Assembly (NCBI GenBank): GCA_934045075.1
Contig: OW203736.1
Location: 21,925,805-21,989,804 of the forward strand
Reading direction: 5' to 3'
DNA length: 64,000 bases
From: Yponomeuta sedellus
Taxonomy: Eukaryota; Arthropoda; Insecta; Lepidoptera; Yponomeutidae
Shown one piece after another: positions 29,159 through 40,807 of this stretch; position 1 is the stretch's first letter; every line of letters begins with the position of its first letter. Made by a program: the position numbers and the translations under genes. The notes beneath the pieces were generated by a model, which saw nothing but the letters and a program-made list of their open reading frames with translations, ran no database searches and was not told where the DNA came from.

Positions 29159-31380
29159 TTAACATTAATAAATCCTAAAATGTACGCACTGTGGTTTCGG
29201 GTGCTTTTTTTAACAATAATAATAATCTTAAGTTAAAAGTTTGTATAGCAGAGTAACTCTTCAATTTCAACCACTTTAAATTTCAGTTTTATGTTGCCCT
29301 TTGTTAAAACATTTCCTATTCGGAAGAACTATGTCCGCCTGGGACGTTCTTTGCCAGAGCTGGTATCCACATTAGTTCAATAAATTTTTCTCATCAATCT
29401 TTATTCCTTCATCTAACATACGGAATCTCCTATTATTGCTCTCATTTCACCCTTAGCCGTCTGCGCGTGGGCAGGCAACACGCTGCGTCCGCGCTGTGTT
29501 ACTTGCCCAGTTAAGGTCTAACCACACTTCGTCGTGTCGGGGCCGAAGTTATACAGTAACCTTAGAAACCTAACATGTTATTGACATACGTGTGCAGGTA
29601 ATGAAGGACTTCACTTCGTAAAACCACTCATACATTCATTCACTATATACGTATCTTATTGTATCTCCTTCATATTCGTTCAATATATATGTATATATAC
29701 AAACAAAATATTCATAAAGATACACTACACTATACAGTACACTGGGCGGCCTTATCGCATAATATTATTATTAATTCACATTATTTCAATAGTTATATTT
29801 CATACAACATTATTAAAGATCAAGCGACATATTAAGTTCTTGAAAGTATACTCGTATAATGTGAACTTGAAGTAACATAAGACCTAAAAACCTTTCCTGC
29901 CTCGCTAACAAATTTAGATAACAATTGAGAATTCTGTATGTTGCAAACATACTAAATTTTCAATTTTTATTTATACTTTAGCGGTTACTTAGTATTCTTC
30001 TTCGTACTTAGTATTAAATATTGTGAATTTTAAACTTTTATACTCATTGGAAGTAGCTTTGTTATAGATATTAAGGTAATCGTTTTTAAGTTTCACATTA
30101 ATTTAATACTTGTTGTTCAAGGATTAGTGTAGATTAAGCTTGATGCGCTGCGCGGCCCTAACCTGGTTTAATATGGACCGACCTTTATGCGCCGCACGTT
30201 TGTTTGTTTGTCTAACATTAAGGCAGCTCAGTGGCTACTATACCGAGAACCAATATCATATTTATACGGTTTTATTGGTTGCCAGTGTTTTGTTTCTTAA
30301 GAGTCCTTTTTGTCTTCGAATACTTTACTTACGATCTACTTTTATTTTACTTTATTGTTTATAGGAAAACCAACAGCTTATACACGAGGCTTTCTACAAA
30401 GAATAAGATGAATTAGATTTAAAGCCAATAACAGATTTTCACTGACAATCAGAAGTAGGATCCTACATTTGGATTTACATAACGGAATTAATCATATTCA
30501 TATTTTAGTTTGGTATTTTACGTGCTCTTTTTTTTTTAAATTTATTAATCATCCCTTTATATAGGAAAAAGGGTATCATTCATTGACATAAATGATCTTA
30601 AAATTAAGTGCAAGAGAGGGCACGTAAAATTGAAGCCTCTAGAATACATCTAATTTTGATAGACGGAAGAGGCATGAATTCTTCAAGAGAATACTGGGCT
30701 ATTTAATCTTAGTGTAAGTCATTCCATAAGAAAACTTCACAGTAGCAAAATTGACTATGCAAAAAAGTAGATTTTTTTTCTATTAATTCTATTAAATTAA
30801 TTCCCTAACATTTCGCAACGTTCAGCAAACTAAGCCAAAGAGCGTGAAGCGATTGGTAACGTTCAATTATCTAATCAAGTTAAACCGAAAAAAATATGGG
30901 ACAGCTTTCAAATTATACTCACAATAATTTAATTATATTTTTCCACATAAGTCCCATTTGTGTTTCTGTGTGAAGTTTGTCAGTCCAGGGCTGGGCTGGG
31001 CTGTGGTGCGTTCTATTCTATTCTTGCCCGCTATTATAGTGGTTTTCTAGGTTCCCGATTCTTTTAGCTCCTAGTGCAGATTCCGGTTGGGTCTCATGAC
31101 GTGTTTTTCATTGCATTGACTTTGATACGGATGAGCGCATAGACTTGACGCAGCAATGATAAGGCATTGTAGTTGTTATTGTTGTAAAGTGGTTTTCCTT
31201 TGCGCTGTCCGTTATTGCTCACCAACGCGAGCGGTTGCTGACATCTTTTAATCTGTGAATAACATCAATGACATGACAGAAGTATGACATCACAATCCTA
31301 CGATCACTTCAAAAGTCAAATCTATCGTCAAAGCTTCGTCGTATAAAGATGTTCGAGAGGTTCGGTTGTAAAGAGTTTCT
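29159..31380. other. Unannotated 2.2-kb stretch
   Basis: The only recognisable piece is a weak reverse (TATC)n-family fragment at 29700-29770 (ttcataaagatacact..., 'gggcggccttatcgca'). Plus frames at 30140-30416 are hydrophobic but unsupported by any domain or codon pattern. Confidence 0.4.
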
Positions 31381-31530
31381 CTAATACAGAGAGTAGAGGT
31401 TCGAAATTTCACTGATGCCTGTAAGTCGCCTAATAGCTTAGTTGGGAGAGCGCTGGCACGGTTAGCAAGAGGTCGCGGGTTCGAGTCCCGGCATGGGTAG
31501 ATTTTTTTGCCTATAAATAGATTTTTAAAG
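31381..31530 (+). repeat. SINE-A, 5'-truncated copy
   Basis: Contains 'gaggttcgaaatttcactga', the tRNA-like core (tagcttagttgg...ggttcgagtcc) and ends at 'ataaatagatttttaaag', that is, at the internal GGTTTTT-type site rather than at the full tail. Confidence 0.75.
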
Positions 31531-32308
31531 TTTATGTTAATAGATAGATTGAGAACAGTTAATAATTAGTACAGTTATAATAAGTACCTACAGAGCTTAC
31601 GAAAGTTTTAGTGCAAAACCTTGGGCCCATACTTAATCAACATTCCCCCAGCTCGCGAGGAGCATATCTCAAGGCTCTGGCAAGGTGAATACCCTCAAGC
31701 TTTGCCTTAAAAGGGTATTAATCGCTAGTCGGCGTTAATTCGGCGAAGTCAGGGGTATCGCGCGGCCGATCGGCTCCCACGCGGTGGTATAGGTCTGTTG
31801 CGGGCGAGGGAGCTCGAAAGCTAGGCGTCTGACTGCGTGCCTTAGTGGACTACGAGTTTAGCAGAAGAATGAGGACAAAATAGTGATACAATAATGGTTC
31901 ACATTTTCTTTTGATTTACGGAATCCTAGAAGTAGAAACAACGTGTAAACTCCACGGTGTGTGTGTGAGAGATCGTGGCATCCAAGAAAGTTATTATAAT
32001 CTGTGTCATGTGGGATGATGTAGTAATCTGTGATGTTCGTTTTTGGCGGGGCATTTTGATTTTTGGATTGTTTTTTAAGTTGGAAAGAGGAGAATAAAAG
32101 TTTTTAATTAAACTCTACTGTTTTCCCCTTCATTAATAAACGTTGCAAAAATAAAATGTACAATAAAAAATTGTAAAAGTTGTATATTTAACAGTTACAC
32201 GTAATAAATAAACATCTTAAAAAAACTTCAACATTTACAATAAAAATACTTTGGTAAATTAAGTAACGAAAACATGGACGTAAATACATAGCAAAACTTT
32301 TATAATCA
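31531..32308. other. Unannotated stretch with a GC-rich patch
   Basis: Bases 31650-31850 are GC/CpG-rich (gggtatcgcgcggccgatcg). No frame or family is recognised. Confidence 0.4.
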
Positions 32309-32482
32309 ACAAGCTGACCCAGTGAACTTCGTAGCGCCTACCATCGATTCTTTATTTTTTTTTTATTTTTTCTCTCCGTAAGAACCATCCTCATACTTTA
32401 AGGAATATTCTAAAAAAAGAATTAGCAAAATCGAGTCAGCGCTTACCAACACATTCAGCGATTCATTTTTATATTATAGATT
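32309..32482 (-). mobile_element. Non-autonomous Helitron, second family
   Basis: Reverse-oriented relative of 50271-50452: on the minus strand it begins 'tctataatataaaaatgaat' and ends near 'gttcactgggtcagctt'. The CTAG end is altered (acaagctgaccc on plus). It is non-coding. Confidence 0.65.
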
Positions 32483-32715
32483 TCATAGAGCGCAAAAAAA
32501 CATTTTCCTTATTACACAACATCCATATAGAATGTCATTGAAACCCACTGGGCAGGTTTTAGTTGGTTAATTACAATTGAAACTGGTAAAATCAACTCCA
32601 CGGCCACAACGTCCTCCAGTCCACCTCAATGCCTTTAAATGCCTGATAATCTTAACCTGTTCCATTGTAACCTTGAAACAAAACAATTATAAACCATTGT
32701 TATGGGTGAGACGAT

Positions 32716-32885
32716 GGACACTTAGGGTTAAACTTCTGACAGTAAGGCCCGCCTTGTCTTACAATCCTGCACCAACCCGGACTTGGCCCCCGTGGAGTAT
32801 GGTCTAACCTTCCTGCGATGCAGGAAGAGACACGTGCCTCAACAGTGGGGGCATACAAGTATTGATATCGAAGGTACAACTGGTC
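32716..32885 (+). repeat. 5S-SINE, 5'-truncated
   Basis: Starts 'aaacttctgacagtaaggcc' and runs to 'acaagtattgatatcg'. The 5S-like head is missing. Confidence 0.75.
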
Positions 32886-33551
32886 AGGGTACAAGCAGTC
32901 TATATGTACCACTGCACACCAGAAGCCTAATTATGCGCATCAAATTCCGTCGGAATATTGACGTTTTCTACAGCAGTTAGTAGAGAATTTGATCGTCTGA
33001 CATTTGTAATCGTTCAGGATTTAAGACGCGTAATATTGTCTACTAAGTTATGGCTAAGAATTTTTTTATACTAACGAATTAATTTCAAGATTCATGAAAT
33101 TTCATATTTTTATACAAATTTCGTTTTTACATTTTTCATATTTCACGGGCATTAAATATAATGATTTCTTATTGATTGAAATTGTAATTGGTTATATGCT
33201 TATAATTGACTTTTTAATGTATGATTTGATTAACTATTAGGGATATTAGAATTTTGTGAATCAATCTGTGACATGTATTATTTTGTATCTTAATTACTTA
33301 ACGTAACGTAACTATAAAAACATTTCATTCATTTCAATCATTCATTCAACATACATGTCACTGAGAGACAAATAGAGTAGATATGCGCGACATAACCACG
33401 AGGCACTTGAGCTGATTGTAATATATCCAATAACCATTTTCTTCAGATATCTTAATTGTTACTCTACTACGTGGGACGGTAACAAATATGTGACAAACAA
33501 ATACATATACGAGTATATCCTCCTCTGCCGATTTCGGCCACGGCGACGTCT
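32886..33551. other. Unannotated AT-rich stretch
   Basis: Nothing recognised, apart from 'gccgatttcggccacggcga' at 33526-33545, which belongs to the 3' flank of the zinc-finger LINE remnant that follows. Confidence 0.4.
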
Positions 33552-33690
33552 TCAGCTCCGTTCTAATCGTCGCTGGTGTGCTCGTGCATGGCTAACACAC
33601 CCGATCTTGTTAACGAATGTCTGCGCACAATGCGGACAGGTGAGCACACCATTGCAGTAGTTATAAATGATAGGACAGGGTGGACTTGCT
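33552..33690 (-). pseudogene. C2H2 zinc-finger tail of a LINE protein
   Basis: Read on the minus strand, 'YCNGVLTCPHCAQTFVNKIG' is followed by CVSHARAHQRRLERS and a stop. Cys-x2-Cys-x12-His-x3-His is a complete C2H2 finger. Single fingers of this form (CPHC..TF.N.IGL..H.R.H) close the RT proteins of many insect LINEs. Upstream sequence is not open in the same frame, so only the last 40 or so codons remain. A host zinc-finger exon is less likely because the 3' flank is repetitive. Confidence 0.6.
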
Positions 33691-33875
33691 TTCAGTTCAT
33701 TCATTGCTTATTAAGAGCAGCGATTGTCCCCAAAATAAAAAAATAACGGAGATTAATACAATCAAATCCAAAACTATGAAAATCGGTAAGGCCGTTCTCG
33801 AGTTGTGTTGTCGAAGTAACCCGACTTTTTTATATATTAAAAACATTATGTTTTCCAGTCTATATGTACTGTGTT
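33691..33875. other. 3' flank of secreted-protein gene 1
   Basis: AT-rich 3' flank. No canonical AATAAA is seen on the minus strand within 180 bp of the stop. Confidence 0.4.
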
Positions 33876-34232
33876 TCAATAATCATAATAGTCATACACT
33901 TTTTGTCTCGGCACACAACCGCTCTTGGCTCTTGAGTTGACTTCGTAACCTTTAGGACATGTGCATTTCCCATCGGCGCCGACGCTGTTGCACACATTAC
34001 TATTCACAACACCTATAATAGACCGGGATTCTATATCAGGCTTCAGGGAATTTACAAAATCCTTTTTGCTTGTCACTACACGAGGCTCAAAGGCATCGCT
34101 CATAGGCTCAGCGTTTCCCTCCATGAACATCTTCACAGAGATCCTCACTTCCACAGGTTTTCCCAAACACTGATGTCTTGCTACACTGACACTGATAGTA
34201 AATAATATAAGCAGAACTTTCCACAAAGCCAT
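33876..34232 (-). CDS. Small secreted cysteine-rich protein, paralogue 1
   Basis: A 118-residue single-exon protein. Residues 1-18 form a signal peptide (MALWKVLLILFTISVSVA), so it should be exported. The mature part has a conserved HQC.GK start (Cys22), a middle segment with predicted extended structure (PDIESRSIIGVVNSNVC), and a C-terminal four-Cys module C-x7-G-K-C-x-C-P-K-G-Y..NSR...GCVP. It ends in an acidic, Tyr-rich tail (YDYYDY). The CxCxxGY...GC spacing resembles the last part of an EGF-like fold, but two of the six usual cysteines are missing. It is the most diverged of three tandem paralogues on the same strand. The ATG is preceded by a TATA/initiator pair (34298-34330). Insect growth-blocking/paralytic cytokine families also use C..GY..GxC modules; that link is speculation and I assign no function. 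Confidence 0.85.
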   Translation of the reverse strand: MALWKVLLILFTISVSVARHQCLGKPVEVRISVKMFMEGNAEPMSDAFEPRVVTSKKDFVNSLKPDIESRSIIGVVNSNVCNSVGADGKCTCPKGYEVNSRAKSGCVPRQKVYDYYDY

Positions 34233-34297
34233 ATTTTTATGATTATTTCGATTGATTTGTTTTCAAGGAAATGTGCCAGGATTTGACCCACCGCGAC

Positions 34298-34330
34298 AGT
34301 GACACGAAACTCGTACATGTCCCACTTATA
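34298..34330 (-). promoter_or_regulatory. Core promoter of secreted-protein gene 1
   Basis: Minus-strand TATAAG starts at 34330. An initiator-like GTCACT is centred at 34300 (30 nt downstream). The block AGTTTC.TGTCACT.TCGCGG is shared with paralogue 2. It predicts a 5' leader of about 68 nt. Confidence 0.6.
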
Positions 34331-35320
34331 TGTAAAACATTGGACATAGCGTTAGTCACTCGGCTGAAGGAAAATGTTACAATCTGCGACACGGTAGCTC
34401 TTATTGCAACGAGTTTAAGTGCGAGAGTCGAACTGACAGGCACATCAGAACACCACAGTGACTGTCATACCAGTGCGAAGCTGCGGAACCTGTTATAATA
34501 GGACAGGAAAAACCTGCTACTAATATGAAATTTTGTATCTAACAAGATAATACGTAAATTAAATAATACGTACCTACATACTTATCATATGATTGCCGAT
34601 TGAGATAAGACGCGGATGGCATAAGACCGTGAGACATGGCATTTGGGAACCCAGGAGTGGGCAGCCGTGGCCTGATATTAAGAGTTACGTTACGTAGTAA
34701 GATTTTTTGTATACCATAGATAGCTAGATAAGTTTTGCATGTAATTTCAAAATATATACAGTACTAATCTACTCGTAATATACCTAATTAATGACAATTT
34801 ACGAGTCCTGTAGTCCTCTAGGGCGGGTGCAAGAACGTATAATTGTAGCCCTGAAGCCTCGATAGTGGAGTTAACACGTAAAATAATTATTTTGATGAGG
34901 GTACATGCATTTGAGAAAACTGATTTCATACGTTATATGAAGAAACTATATAATTATTTGAATATATTAATATTACACTAAAAATTTTTTGATTTTTTTT
35001 AATCTGTACAACTTCGAATAAAATATTATTATGGTATTTTTATGTCTTCTATGTTTAAACACAATATCTCAACAAACTCAATTTAATTTTGACGCAAGTT
35101 CCTTACAGTAGTTTTATTATTATAATAGTCATTTATTTGCCTAAATTAAATAGACATAAAAAAAAATTACATTTGACTGAAGTGAGATAGAAAAAATAAT
35201 TAAAAACTGCTACATTAAATTCTATGCATTAATAAAGTACGACATTAAAATTGATAAATAATTTAGTTCACATGTTTAATCATATGTTAACTATAATTAT
35301 TTATTTTAGTTTTTTTTATA
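34331..35320. other. Unannotated stretch
   Basis: Upstream flank of gene 1, then AT-rich sequence with no recognised gene or family. Confidence 0.4.
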
Positions 35321-35905
35321 GATAGAGAGAATACTTCATTTGCACAGACAGAAAGAAAATACTTATAACAATGAATTTTTAAACTAAAAAATGTTATACA
35401 ATTGGCGGTCCTATCGCTTACAGGGATCTCTTTCAGACTACTATATATAGTTTGGCACTGCTATATGTCAGCCTGCTATATGTTAGTTACTGTTAAAAAA
35501 TATCTAAAGATCTACTGTCGTGCGGGACCCCCATGCAGTTGCTATGCACATATTAAGAGAACACGCCGGAGTTTGTGTTAAATTATACTCTGTGCTAATT
35601 TCACCAGTCGTCGAATTCCAAACATGGGAGGTAAATGCCTCGTAAGACGAATTTATCGTTTAGGTTAGTTCCTAATTGTATTCACATTCAATTGTTTAAC
35701 TGGAGAGATGGAATATTTAGTTTCAAAATTAAAGATGTAGTTTGCCCGTAAGGAATTTTCATTCAGTTTTTGAATGTCAGTGTAGGTACCTACGAGTAAT
35801 GTTATCCGCTGTCTTCGGATCGAGTTGTAAATAGCTAGATAGAATATTCTTTATTGTACACAGAAATTACAGTAACAGAACAGTAGACAACATTACAGTA
35901 GTAGA
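35321..35905 (-). repeat. (TATC)n-family fragments
   Basis: Reverse fragments at 35321-35445 (gatagagagaatacttcatt...atacaattggcggtcctatc) and 35838-35905 (gatagaatattctttattgt...acattacagtag). The sequence between them is unannotated. Confidence 0.6.
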
Positions 35906-35929
35906 GAAACGGACAACGAAAATCTAATA

Positions 35930-36015
35930 CTCTGTGGGCACGCGTGGTAATAAAGCCCATAATCTCTCTGTGAGAGAAGGCCTGTGCCCTGTAATGGGAC
36001 TTTTATAGGCTAAAC
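35930..36015 (+). repeat. SINE-F 3' end
   Basis: Plus-strand tail 'gggcacgcgtggtaataaag', 'ctctgtgagagaaggcctgt', 'gccctgtaatggga', 'ataggcta', then an A-rich end. Confidence 0.65.
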
Positions 36016-36410
36016 AAAAAAAGAAGGAATAATAATTTTTATAATAATTTAACATTCTTAACACACGGACAATCCAAAAACAATACTAGGAAAAAGACAT
36101 CACAAATTAATTAACAAATAGGTAAAATGACGCTAACCTATAAATCAACGAGCTTTCACTAAAACAAACAAAAAATCTTAATTAAGCCTATAAATATGCG
36201 GCCGTTTCCTTTTTTATCGTACAAATAATGCTGAATCACAAAATTGATTCTCGACTCACAGTAGGTGATCAATTGGATTGTTTACATATCAATGTCGAAC
36301 AGAACACACACGATGAAACACCATTATTTCGAATTCTGAACATCATTATTAGCTTATTATTTCTTCTCAGTCTTGCTTCTGTATTTTTTTAGATAACCTA
36401 CAATATTATA
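36016..36410. other. Unannotated stretch
   Basis: No gene or repeat recognised. Confidence 0.35.
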
Positions 36411-36545
36411 TTCTTTTAATGCACTAACCCGTGCTAAGGACAATTTTAAAAACCTATTTAGAGGTTAAAAATTCCACCCATGCCGGGATCCGAACCCTCG
36501 ACCTCCCGATCGAGAAGCCGGCATGCTACCGCTCCGCTACCACCG
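36411..36545 (-). mobile_element. SINE-A tail joined to a different tRNA-like head
   Basis: The SINE-A 3' tail (ttttaatgcactaacccgtg...ctatttagagg...ccacccatgccggga) continues not into the usual core but into one reading, on the minus strand, 'ggtggtagcggagcggtagc' and 'ggtcgagggttcggatccc'. Box B is retained, but the box A half and anticodon arm differ. It is either a chimeric subfamily or a template switch. Confidence 0.6.
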
Positions 36546-36581
36546 CTTTAGACTTATAACGGGATTAATAGACGTCTAAAC

Positions 36582-36741
36582 AAAACTATAATTATACTAT
36601 TTTTACTCTTAATGCACTAACCCGTGCTAAGGACAATTTTAAAAACCTATTTAGATATATCTGGATAGCCAGAGGTCGCGGGTTCGAATCCCGGCATGGG
36701 TGGAATTTTTAGCCTCTAAATAGGTTTTTAAAACTATAATT
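36582..36741 (-). mobile_element. SINE-A twin-primed copy with TSD
   Basis: The 12-bp TSD AAAACTATAATT is at 36582-36593 and 36730-36741. The left part is the complete 3' tail in reverse. From about 36655 an inverted arm (atatctggatagccagaggt...ctctaaataggttttta) ends exactly at the internal GGTTTTT site. Confidence 0.85.
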
Positions 36742-36800
36742 TATTGAAAAAGTGGTAGGGAGGGCGGTGCATTAACTAACCGCATGGTGCTTGTGGGATT
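36742..36800 (-). repeat. Repeat J fragment
   Basis: 'gaaaaagtggtagggagggc' and 'ggtgcattaactaacc' are the reverse of the flank at 18200-18240 and 21290-21330. Confidence 0.5.
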
Positions 36801-36914
36801 TTTGGCGGAATTTTGCAAAGTAATTTTCACATTTTAATGCTATTACGGATTTCCTCAAAGTAACGCCTGATTCCATACAATATGATTTATTTCTTAATAA
36901 ATCTCTTTACCCTT

Positions 36915-37085
36915 TAGTTAGATAAATAGATAGATAGAGAACAATTTATTGCACAACCAGAAAAATATTACAACCATGATTTGTATTTGGTTATGCTTTG
37001 TATACGTGTGTGTGTCTTATGTGAATAAATGTTTTATCTATCTATTTATTTCTGAAATCTAAGTAATGTTATACAATTACTTTGG
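36915..37085. repeat. (TATC)n-family, facing fragments
   Basis: Reverse fragment at 36915-36980 (gatagatagatagagaacaa), then a forward-type end around 37020-37050 (atgtgaataaatgttttatc, then tatctattta) and further body sequence. This suggests an inverted arrangement. Confidence 0.5.
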
Positions 37086-37910
37086 TTTCAATATAAACTC
37101 TAGTGGCGTATAAATGTCTAATAACCTGTTGTACTCAGTGGACACGTTTAAAACAGACGTGAGACGACCGATTAGACTGTCAAACAAAAACCTTGTCGTG
37201 TCAGAGGAACATTGCCGTGGTCGTTTATTTTCTGATTTTGTTTCCTGCAATCTAGGACCGAAGCGTAAATCAACATTCTGCAGATAATAACGAGCTACGT
37301 ACATGTAAAGAAATATATTATTTCTAACAAAAACATTCAGAGACTTGACCATAGACTTGATTGTCTCGTTGCAGCTACAACTGTTTTTTGATGTTACAGG
37401 TACGTAATTAATAAATCTCGGACTACAATTATCGGCGTTTAAGCGAAAACGTTGTATAAATCAGAAAATTGTATTTTTAATGACTCCCCATGATAGTTCA
37501 AAGTTATAACGGGAACCAACTTTACAAAAAATTTAATAAATAATCGCATTTAGACACTTTGTGATATATAACTAATCACAAATTGATATCTTAGATAGAT
37601 AGAATATTCTTTATTGTACACAGATATTATATAAAAATATAGTACAATTGGTAACCTCATTACTAAAAGCAATTTCTTCTAGGCTACCATGGTCGCGTAG
37701 CGTACCAGAGACGCGTAGTCGGTGCAATAGTTACGCAGCGTTTTACTTAAAGTGCTTTGGAGAGAGGCTTCACTTTATCTTTTATAGATAATTAAGACCG
37801 AAAAAGCAACACATTCATACTGCGTAGAGCTTGCCAAAGATTTTTGAAAACAGGAGACACAAAGGTTTTGACTCGCCTTGAAGCAACAGCGCACGTCGCC
37901 CTCTGATCAG
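37086..37910. other. Unannotated stretch with one fragment
   Basis: Bases 37587-37680 are a reverse (TATC)n-family piece (gatagatagaatattcttta). A 91-codon minus frame at 37077-37352 has no recognisable domain. Confidence 0.4.
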
Positions 37911-38093
37911 GGGCTAGATTCTGCTAATGCATTGTAGTATAATGGCAACTGCATGAAAATGGCGAATTGCTGCTTCAAGTCTGCGTGTACACATACATTT
38001 AACCTTCTAGGCGTCAATGACATGAAAAAACACCCCACAGGACCTGACCATGCATCTGTCATGGTACTACAATGCACTAACAGAACCGAGGCC
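37911..38093 (+). mobile_element. Foldback MITE-P, copy 2
   Basis: Ends 'gggctagattctgctaatgc' and 'gcactaacagaaccgaggcc', with subterminal 'attgtagta' and 'tactacaat'. It is non-coding. Confidence 0.7.
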
Positions 38094-38132
38094 CAGTTGT
38101 AGTGATTAGTTGTTTATTTAGGTATATATTGT

Positions 38133-38502
38133 AAAATTACAGATCAGAGAACGTTGTGGACTGAAAGAGGATGTAGTGACTAGAATTGAGAAAGGAATGT
38201 TGCGTTGGTTTGGACATGTGGAGAGGATGAAGGAAGAAAGATTGACGAAACAAATATATATTGCGAATGTGAGTGGAAGGGTTGGTAAGTCGACCCAGGC
38301 GGACATACATCGACCAGATAGGGGATGTATTAGCAAAGGGAAAGATAAAAAGTACCCGGAACCGGCGTGCGTGCATGCAACGACTTATGAACGTTGATGA
38401 AGCGAAGGTGATCTGTCAGGATCGTGGCAAGTGGCAGTCCCTGGTCTCTGCCTACCCCTCTGGGATACAGGCGTGAGGTTATGTATGTATGTAAAATTAC
38501 AG
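38133..38502 (+). mobile_element. LINE-B, 5'-truncated copy with TSD
   Basis: Direct repeat AAAATTACAG (38133-38142, 38493-38502) flanks a simple truncated insertion ending in (TATG)n. It encodes TRIEKGMLRWFGHVERMKEE, RLTKQIYIANVSGRVGK, then, after a one-base shift at about 38290, RRTYIDQIGDVLAKGKIKST and CMQRLMNVDEAKVICQDRGK. This is the C-terminal tail of an RTE-like reverse transcriptase. It serves here as the reference for the rearranged copies at 17672 and 24957. Confidence 0.85.
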
Positions 38503-38913
38503 GAAAAGACGTAATACTATTACGAGTATAACTGAGCACTACCTATCAAACATGTGGATAGTACTTCAAAGAATGATATAATCTAATTACTTAGAGACAG
38601 CGATTTGTAAATGGTATTTACCTACCACACACAATCTATTGCCAGCTGTTGTATGGTCAACAAAAAAGTGACTGATATAGTTCATCTTGTTTAACCTGAA
38701 GTAATGATGTATTTTGTGTTACTACGGGAAAATGTCTATTACTTTAATATCCTCCTAAGCCCAGGCGTCCTAGAAGTAGGTTCTTAATTTACAACCAATG
38801 ATTTAGTAGGAAGTAGGGAAAACTTACTGTTCCAGGTCCAATATTTTCCTCATAATTTTCTGGACAACATGAAGAAAAAGTTCTTTAACGTCTACGTAGT
38901 TTTAGACTTGAAG
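38503..38913. other. Unannotated stretch
   Basis: No gene or repeat recognised. Confidence 0.4.
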
Positions 38914-39180
38914 TAAGGGCGAGATAAATAGTCGTTTCTAAGAACGAGTCTTAGCGAAAGCACTTGCTTCAGAATCGATTTGTCTATCATAGAGAGTACT
39001 TTGGCACTCTCTAAGTCGCGAAACCCGGACTAATTCTTAGCATTGGCCTAAGAACATGCTTAGCTAAGCAAAAGTATATTTTAGTAACGCATTGATACTT
39101 AGCTAAGTTAGCCTGAAATAATGCTTAGGGAAGCATGAGTACGGACTTGGGCTAAGCAACGACTATTTATCTCGCCCTAA
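38914..39180. mobile_element. MITE-Q with TAA duplication
   Basis: A 261-bp element (38917-39177) between TAA repeats (38914-38916, 39178-39180). TIRs are GGGCGAGATAAATAGTCGTT and AACGACTATTTATCTCGCCC (with one central base change). The interior is rich in cttagctaagc motifs. The TWA target and size fit a Harbinger-type MITE. Confidence 0.8.
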
Positions 39181-39289
39181 GTGTTGCATCCAAGGCTTGG
39201 GAGGATATAAATTATTTGTAGGTATGTAAGATAACGTTTAATGTAAAGCGAACATACGGGCTGGCATTGCCCATGAGATTATTTAAATA

Positions 39290-39390
39290 GTTATATGTAT
39301 ATTAAACGGGTCGTTTCGGCCGAAACGTCGAGAAATAAAGTAATTACGTTTTACCTAATAAATATATTAGACCCGTTTAATATATAACTA
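39290..39390. repeat. Palindromic repeat K
   Basis: 'tatattaaacgggtc' and 'gacccgtttaatata' enclose 'gtttcggccgaaacgtcgag' and a copy of the sequence at 3295-3345. It may be a small foldback element. Confidence 0.55.
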
Positions 39391-39718
39391 TGTATGAGTA
39401 TCGCGAATCATTAAGAAAGATTATTTAAATGTTTTAGTACGACACAAGATGTGTATGCCTATATTTACTTAGAGCACAAGAGAAACTGTATTTGTACTTA
39501 TAACACCTGATGTACTTGTGTCTCACGAATCAATAAATGTATTATCAAAAATGCAATGAATAATTGCAAGTTGTAACTCTCACGTCGTAGATGCTCTAAG
39601 TTTTAAATAAACACACTCAATTTAAGTGCGCATAGGTGTTTCATAAAAATCGAGCAAATAACGAACCGTTTTTCATTCACAAAACCATCCTTCACATCAC
39701 ACCTACATTATTATTATT
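39391..39718. other. Unannotated stretch
   Basis: No gene or repeat recognised. Confidence 0.35.
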
Positions 39719-39929
39719 ACTAATATTATAAAGGCGAAAAATTATGAGTGTGTATGTTTGTTTCACGTATAAACGGCTGGAGCAATTTTAATAAAATTTG
39801 GTATGGAGTTAGCTGACACCCTGGATTAACTTTTAACCTTAGCACATAGACTACGTTTTACTGCGGAAAAAAATCTTATACCCATGGGAAAATCGATAAA
39901 CCGCGGGTAACACCGCGGGGCACAAGTAG
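39719..39929 (+). mobile_element. Non-autonomous Helitron, second copy of family 1
   Basis: 'actaatattataaaggcgaa' to 'ccgcgggtaacaccgcgggg', then 'cacaagtagt'. Homologous throughout to 24148-24349, but the terminal CTAG has decayed to GTAG. Confidence 0.75.
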
Positions 39930-39987
39930 TAGAAAATACCGGAAAGCTTGGAACAAGGGAGGCCTATGTCCCGCTGCTTCTTTATGT

Positions 39988-40115
39988 AGCCTATAAACGT
40001 CCCACTGCAGGGCCTTCTCTGAGAGAGAGAGAGGCTTAATTAACACTCGTGCGTGCACACCGATTTAAACCGCTGAGGTAGTTGAACACCTCAGATATAA
40101 AGATTGCCTCGCAAT
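39988..40115 (-). repeat. SINE-F 3' half
   Basis: 'gtagcctataaacgtcccac', 'tgcagggccttctctgagag' through 'gaacacctcaga'. The head is missing. Confidence 0.65.
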
Positions 40116-40807
40116 TTTTTTTTATTAATAGTTAATAACCTTTAAATTTCTGGATTTACAAACGTGGCCAAACCTCCTCCTTCTTTCACCGTTAGCGAGA
40201 CTCATCTCGTAATTAGCGCGTGTTACATTGGAATGGCATTGGTTTGCAGAGTAATAGAGGCAAATAACAATAATAGTCGTGCTTATAAGACTCTTCGGCC
40301 AGGGCAACGTCAAAACACAGTTTTTTTTCTACCTCAGTAAAATCACCTAGCTTGCTTCCGCTGACGGTACAGCTGGCACAGGCCGCCATTGTTTTCTATC
40401 GTTCAGTGTTTGGACCATAGAAATAATATTTTTCCGGAAACAACAGTCGCACGCCAGAAGTTAAGTAGCATTATGACCGATAAAAACAAAACACTCGCAT
40501 CAAACAAAAGGATCGGCCAAGAGCGAGTCAGACTCGGGAACTAAGGGTTACGTAGAGTCGATGGCAGGTCAAGCTTTAAATTTTATTGCAAAGTCAACGT
40601 GACGTTACTAAGTGAAGTTTATATATATATTATTATATTATTATATTATTATATTATTATTTATGTATTTTATAATTATCATATGTGATCATAAGGACTC
40701 ACATTCTCGCACTCTTTCGCTACTTGGAGGGATATTTACGATGTAATTATTTATTTACATGCACCTACCTGCTATATTCTCCTTGCAATCCACTCCATCT
40801 AAAGGTT
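40116..40807. other. Unannotated stretch with ATT/TATTA microsatellite
   Basis: Bases 40618-40665 are (TTATA)-type tandem steps. The remainder has no recognised feature. Confidence 0.45.
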
